From Cyclobacteriaceae bacterium (GTDB lineage Bacteria; Bacteroidota; Bacteroidia; Cytophagales; Cyclobacteriaceae), in NCBI GenBank assembly GCA_025455225.1, contig JALOMY010000163.1, positions 1 to 7,945 on the forward strand: a stretch of DNA of 7,945 nt, read 5' to 3'. The notes below the pieces were generated by a model. That model ran no database searches, was not told the origin of the DNA, and saw only the letters and a program-made list of their open reading frames with translations. Of this stretch, positions 5,409 through 7,945 are shown piece by piece. A program made the position numbers and the translations under genes. Each line of letters starts with the position of its first letter. The stretch's first letter is position 1.

Positions 5409-7928
5409 ATGCGCTCCAGGTACAGTCAATTCAGGCTAAGGTTAGAGAGGTGGTATGCACACCTGCATCAGAAGTTAAAGCCTTATCTCGATTGGCTTAA
5501 AGAAAGAAATGATCGGTTTGACCTGTACTTTAAGACACACCCCGGTAAGCGAAAGTGGGTGTTAAGCATAGCCTTTATTACGGGTCCGCCATTTTCTGTG
5601 CTTCTCATGCTGTTATTTGTGGTTTGGTTTGAAACGCCAAGCCGAAGGGAGCTTCGCACCATTCAAAACCAGGTTGCTTCTGAAGTATACAGTGCAGATA
5701 GCGTTTTATTAGGAAGATACTTTATTCAAGACCGAACCGAGATCAAATTTGAAGAAATCGCACCTGCTGTTATTGATGCCCTGATAGCCACGGAAGATGT
5801 TCGTTTCTATCAACACAGTGGTGTTGATTACCGGAGTTTAGGAAGGGTATTAGTGAAATCCATCTTTCTTCAGGAAGAATCAGCAGGAGGTGGAAGTACA
5901 CTGACACAGCAGTTGGCCAAAAACCTGTATCCAAGAAAAAAATATTGGGTGCTCTCCATGCTCATCAATAAACTTCGTGAAGTAAGGAATGCCATCCGGC
6001 TGGAAGAGCTTTATACAAAAGACGCGTTACTTACACTTTACCTCAACACCGTTCCGTTTCCGGATAATGTGTACGGCATACAACAGGCAGCCCAACGGTT
6101 TTATTCAGTTTCTGCAAAGGAACTAACCATTGACCAGGCGGCAACTCTTATCGGTACGCTCAAGGCAACGCACACCTATAATCCCCGCATGTTTCCCGAT
6201 CGGGCCTTTTCCAGAAGGAATGTTGTTTTTGCCCAAATGGTGAAAGACAGTGTGCTTACTCCCGAACAATATGATTCGCTAAAAAAGCTGACATTGAATC
6301 TGCAATACAACCGGGTTAGTCATCATGAAGGCCTTGCTCCTTACTTTCGTGAATTTTTAAAATCAGAACTCATCGCCTGGTGTGAAACCCACGAAAAACC
6401 AGACGGTACACCTTATAATTTATATACCGATGGTCTGAAGATTTATACTACCATCGACTCACGCCTACAACAATATGCAGAACAAGCCGTAGCAACCCAG
6501 ATGGCAATTGTTCAGAAGCAGTTCTTTGATCACTGGGGTAAAGACAAACCCTGGCGAGGCCGGGAGTTTATACTTGACGAGGCTATCAGGCGATCATCGC
6601 GATATAAGAAACTTCAGGAAGAGGGCTTAACAGAAGAAGAGATTTTAAAGGAATTGGATAAGCCCATTCCAACGAAACTGTTCACCTGGAATGGTGAGCA
6701 GGAAGCGGTTATAAGTCCGCTGGATTCAATCGTTCATCATCTTCAATACCTCAATGCCGGTTTTGTGGTTATGGAACCAGGCAGCGGAAAAGTGAAGGCC
6801 TGGGTGGGTGGAATATCGCATGATTTTTTTCAATACGATCACATAAAAACAACAACGAAGCGCCAGGTAGGTTCAACCTTTAAACCGATTGTATATGCTA
6901 TGGCATTGGAGGAAGGCGCTGATCCTTGCCGGTTGATTCCTGCAACCCAGCAAACGTACATTGATGAGGAAAATAAGGAGTGGACACCGCGCAACGCGCA
7001 AAACGACTACCGGGTTAACTATACCATGGCAGGCGCATTAGCGTATTCGGTAAATACAGTTGCCGTGAAGCTGATCCAGGAGGCGGGCGTTAATAAAACC
7101 GTTGAACTTGCCAGGAAAATGGGCATAATCAGTGACATACCAACGGTTCCTTCTATTTCATTGGGATCTTCCTCTGTATCGCTATTGGAAATGACCACAG
7201 CTTTTGCTTGCCTGGCCAATGAAGGTGTTACCAGTTATCCCTACTTTGTTACTGCCATCCACGATCTTAATGGAAATATTATTCGCGACTTTGTTCCGAA
7301 AGAATCTGGTCAACGGGTATTATCAAGAGAGTCAGCCTTATTAACACGCAGTATGATGCAAACAGTGGTGAACGAAGGTACTGCAGGACGTTTGCGTTAC
7401 CGGTATAATGTGTATAACGATATGGGTGGAAAGACCGGAACTACTCAAAGCAATGCCGATGGTTGGTTTATCGCTATATCCCCCACACTTGTCATTGGTT
7501 CCTGGGTAGGTGCCGATGACCCGCGAATCCGGTTCAGGTTAACCAGCCTGGGGCAGGGTTCAAATACGGCTTTGCCCATTGTTGGATACTTCATGCAGCA
7601 AGTCAATCGCGATAAAAATTTTGATTCGATTGCGAGTGCAAAATTTACGCCCTTACCGGATAGCCTGCGTAAAAGACTGGAATGTGATCTGTACGAACTT
7701 CCCGATGACCTGATCGTGGATATTCAGCGCATGACGTTTAAGCGTGACTCGATCATGCAATTCAAAAACTTTGTAATGCAGTTTGATTCATTGGCGGCCG
7801 ACACAATTGTGGTTCCGCAAGAATCTTTCCTTGAACAATTGTACAGGCGGAAACTTCGGGTGGAGGCTTACAAAGCCCGGCAAGACAGCATACGGGCAGT
7901 GAGTCAATTCAATTTTACCGGTGGATAA
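5409..7928 (+). CDS. Class A penicillin-binding protein (PBP1A/mrcA-like), transglycosylase/transpeptidase
   Basis: A full-length 839-residue bifunctional enzyme that polymerises lipid II into glycan strands and cross-links the peptides, acting on the periplasmic face of the inner membrane. Order: a basic cytoplasmic N-terminus of about 50 residues, one membrane anchor at about 51-73, a GT51 transglycosylase domain with catalytic E129 in IATEDVRFYQHSGVD and the second motif GGSTLTQQLAKNL (161-173), a linker, then the transpeptidase domain. The latter has the nucleophile motif S489-T-F-K492 (RQVGSTFKP), S547-V-N549, and K675-T-G677 (GGKTGTTQ). All catalytic motifs are intact. A charged C-terminal tail of about 80 residues follows the transpeptidase domain; it shows no extra domain I can name. 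ATG at 5409 is the first in frame with the basic leader. It stands alone downstream of the tRNA terminator; no cell-wall partner gene is visible in the window. Confidence 0.97.
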   Translation: MRSRYSQFRLRLERWYAHLHQKLKPYLDWLKERNDRFDLYFKTHPGKRKWVLSIAFITGPPFSVLLMLLFVVWFETPSRRELRTIQNQVASEVYSADSVLLGRYFIQDRTEIKFEEIAPAVIDALIATEDVRFYQHSGVDYRSLGRVLVKSIFLQEESAGGGSTLTQQLAKNLYPRKKYWVLSMLINKLREVRNAIRLEELYTKDALLTLYLNTVPFPDNVYGIQQAAQRFYSVSAKELTIDQAATLIGTLKATHTYNPRMFPDRAFSRRNVVFAQMVKDSVLTPEQYDSLKKLTLNLQYNRVSHHEGLAPYFREFLKSELIAWCETHEKPDGTPYNLYTDGLKIYTTIDSRLQQYAEQAVATQMAIVQKQFFDHWGKDKPWRGREFILDEAIRRSSRYKKLQEEGLTEEEILKELDKPIPTKLFTWNGEQEAVISPLDSIVHHLQYLNAGFVVMEPGSGKVKAWVGGISHDFFQYDHIKTTTKRQVGSTFKPIVYAMALEEGADPCRLIPATQQTYIDEENKEWTPRNAQNDYRVNYTMAGALAYSVNTVAVKLIQEAGVNKTVELARKMGIISDIPTVPSISLGSSSVSLLEMTTAFACLANEGVTSYPYFVTAIHDLNGNIIRDFVPKESGQRVLSRESALLTRSMMQTVVNEGTAGRLRYRYNVYNDMGGKTGTTQSNADGWFIAISPTLVIGSWVGADDPRIRFRLTSLGQGSNTALPIVGYFMQQVNRDKNFDSIASAKFTPLPDSLRKRLECDLYELPDDLIVDIQRMTFKRDSIMQFKNFVMQFDSLAADTIVVPQESFLEQLYRRKLRVEAYKARQDSIRAVSQFNFTGG

Positions 7929-7945
7929 AGATTTCATTCAATTAC

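Noticed and set aside
1..7945. CRISPR array, insertion sequence, phage or defence genes
   Set aside because: No spaced direct repeats, transposase, terminal inverted repeats or target duplications are visible; gene content is core metabolism and envelope.

Overview
The window comes from a member of the Bacteroidota, most likely of the Cytophagales/Cytophagia type. This rests on (i) a BBP2-type outer-membrane porin and a eukaryotic-like type II glutamine synthetase, both typical of the phylum; (ii) an exact Bacteroidota promoter (TTTG-N19-TACATTTG) in front of a tRNA gene; (iii) A/T-rich leaders without clear Shine-Dalgarno sites; and (iv) an AsmA-family protein of the type common in this phylum. 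The finer placement is an inference from overall protein character only.

Layout from left to right. The first 329 bases hold the 5' end of a minus-strand AsmA-family gene with a probable TTG start; it runs off the left edge. After a short regulatory gap comes a minus-strand nitrogen-assimilation unit transcribed right to left: amt (ammonium transporter), a GC-rich intercistronic hairpin, then one continuous 751-codon gene in which a secreted beta-barrel porin is joined in frame to a nearly complete type II glutamine synthetase. A strong terminator hairpin closes this unit. A roughly 320-bp AT-rich divergent intergenic region follows, with three AGGGTAA heptamers. On the plus strand come a small secreted protein of unknown function, tRNA-Val(TAC) with its own promoter and terminator, and a full-length class A penicillin-binding protein (transglycosylase/transpeptidase) with a palindrome just upstream of its start.

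How the genes work together: amt brings ammonium through the inner membrane, a porin could let small solutes through the outer membrane, and glutamine synthetase fixes ammonium onto glutamate. The three activities form one pathway and sit in one transcription unit. The striking feature is that porin and synthetase are one polypeptide. The porin half carries a signal peptide, so the ATP-dependent enzyme would be carried to the periplasm or cell surface. All recognisable catalytic residues of the synthetase are present, but its first beta-strand is replaced by the last porin strand. Either this is a real deletion-generated gene fusion (possibly with the enzyme also made from an internal ATG-ATG at the junction), or it is a collapsed assembly of two adjacent genes. 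This is the item most worth checking. The AsmA protein and the penicillin-binding protein are ordinary envelope genes with no visible tie to the nitrogen unit.
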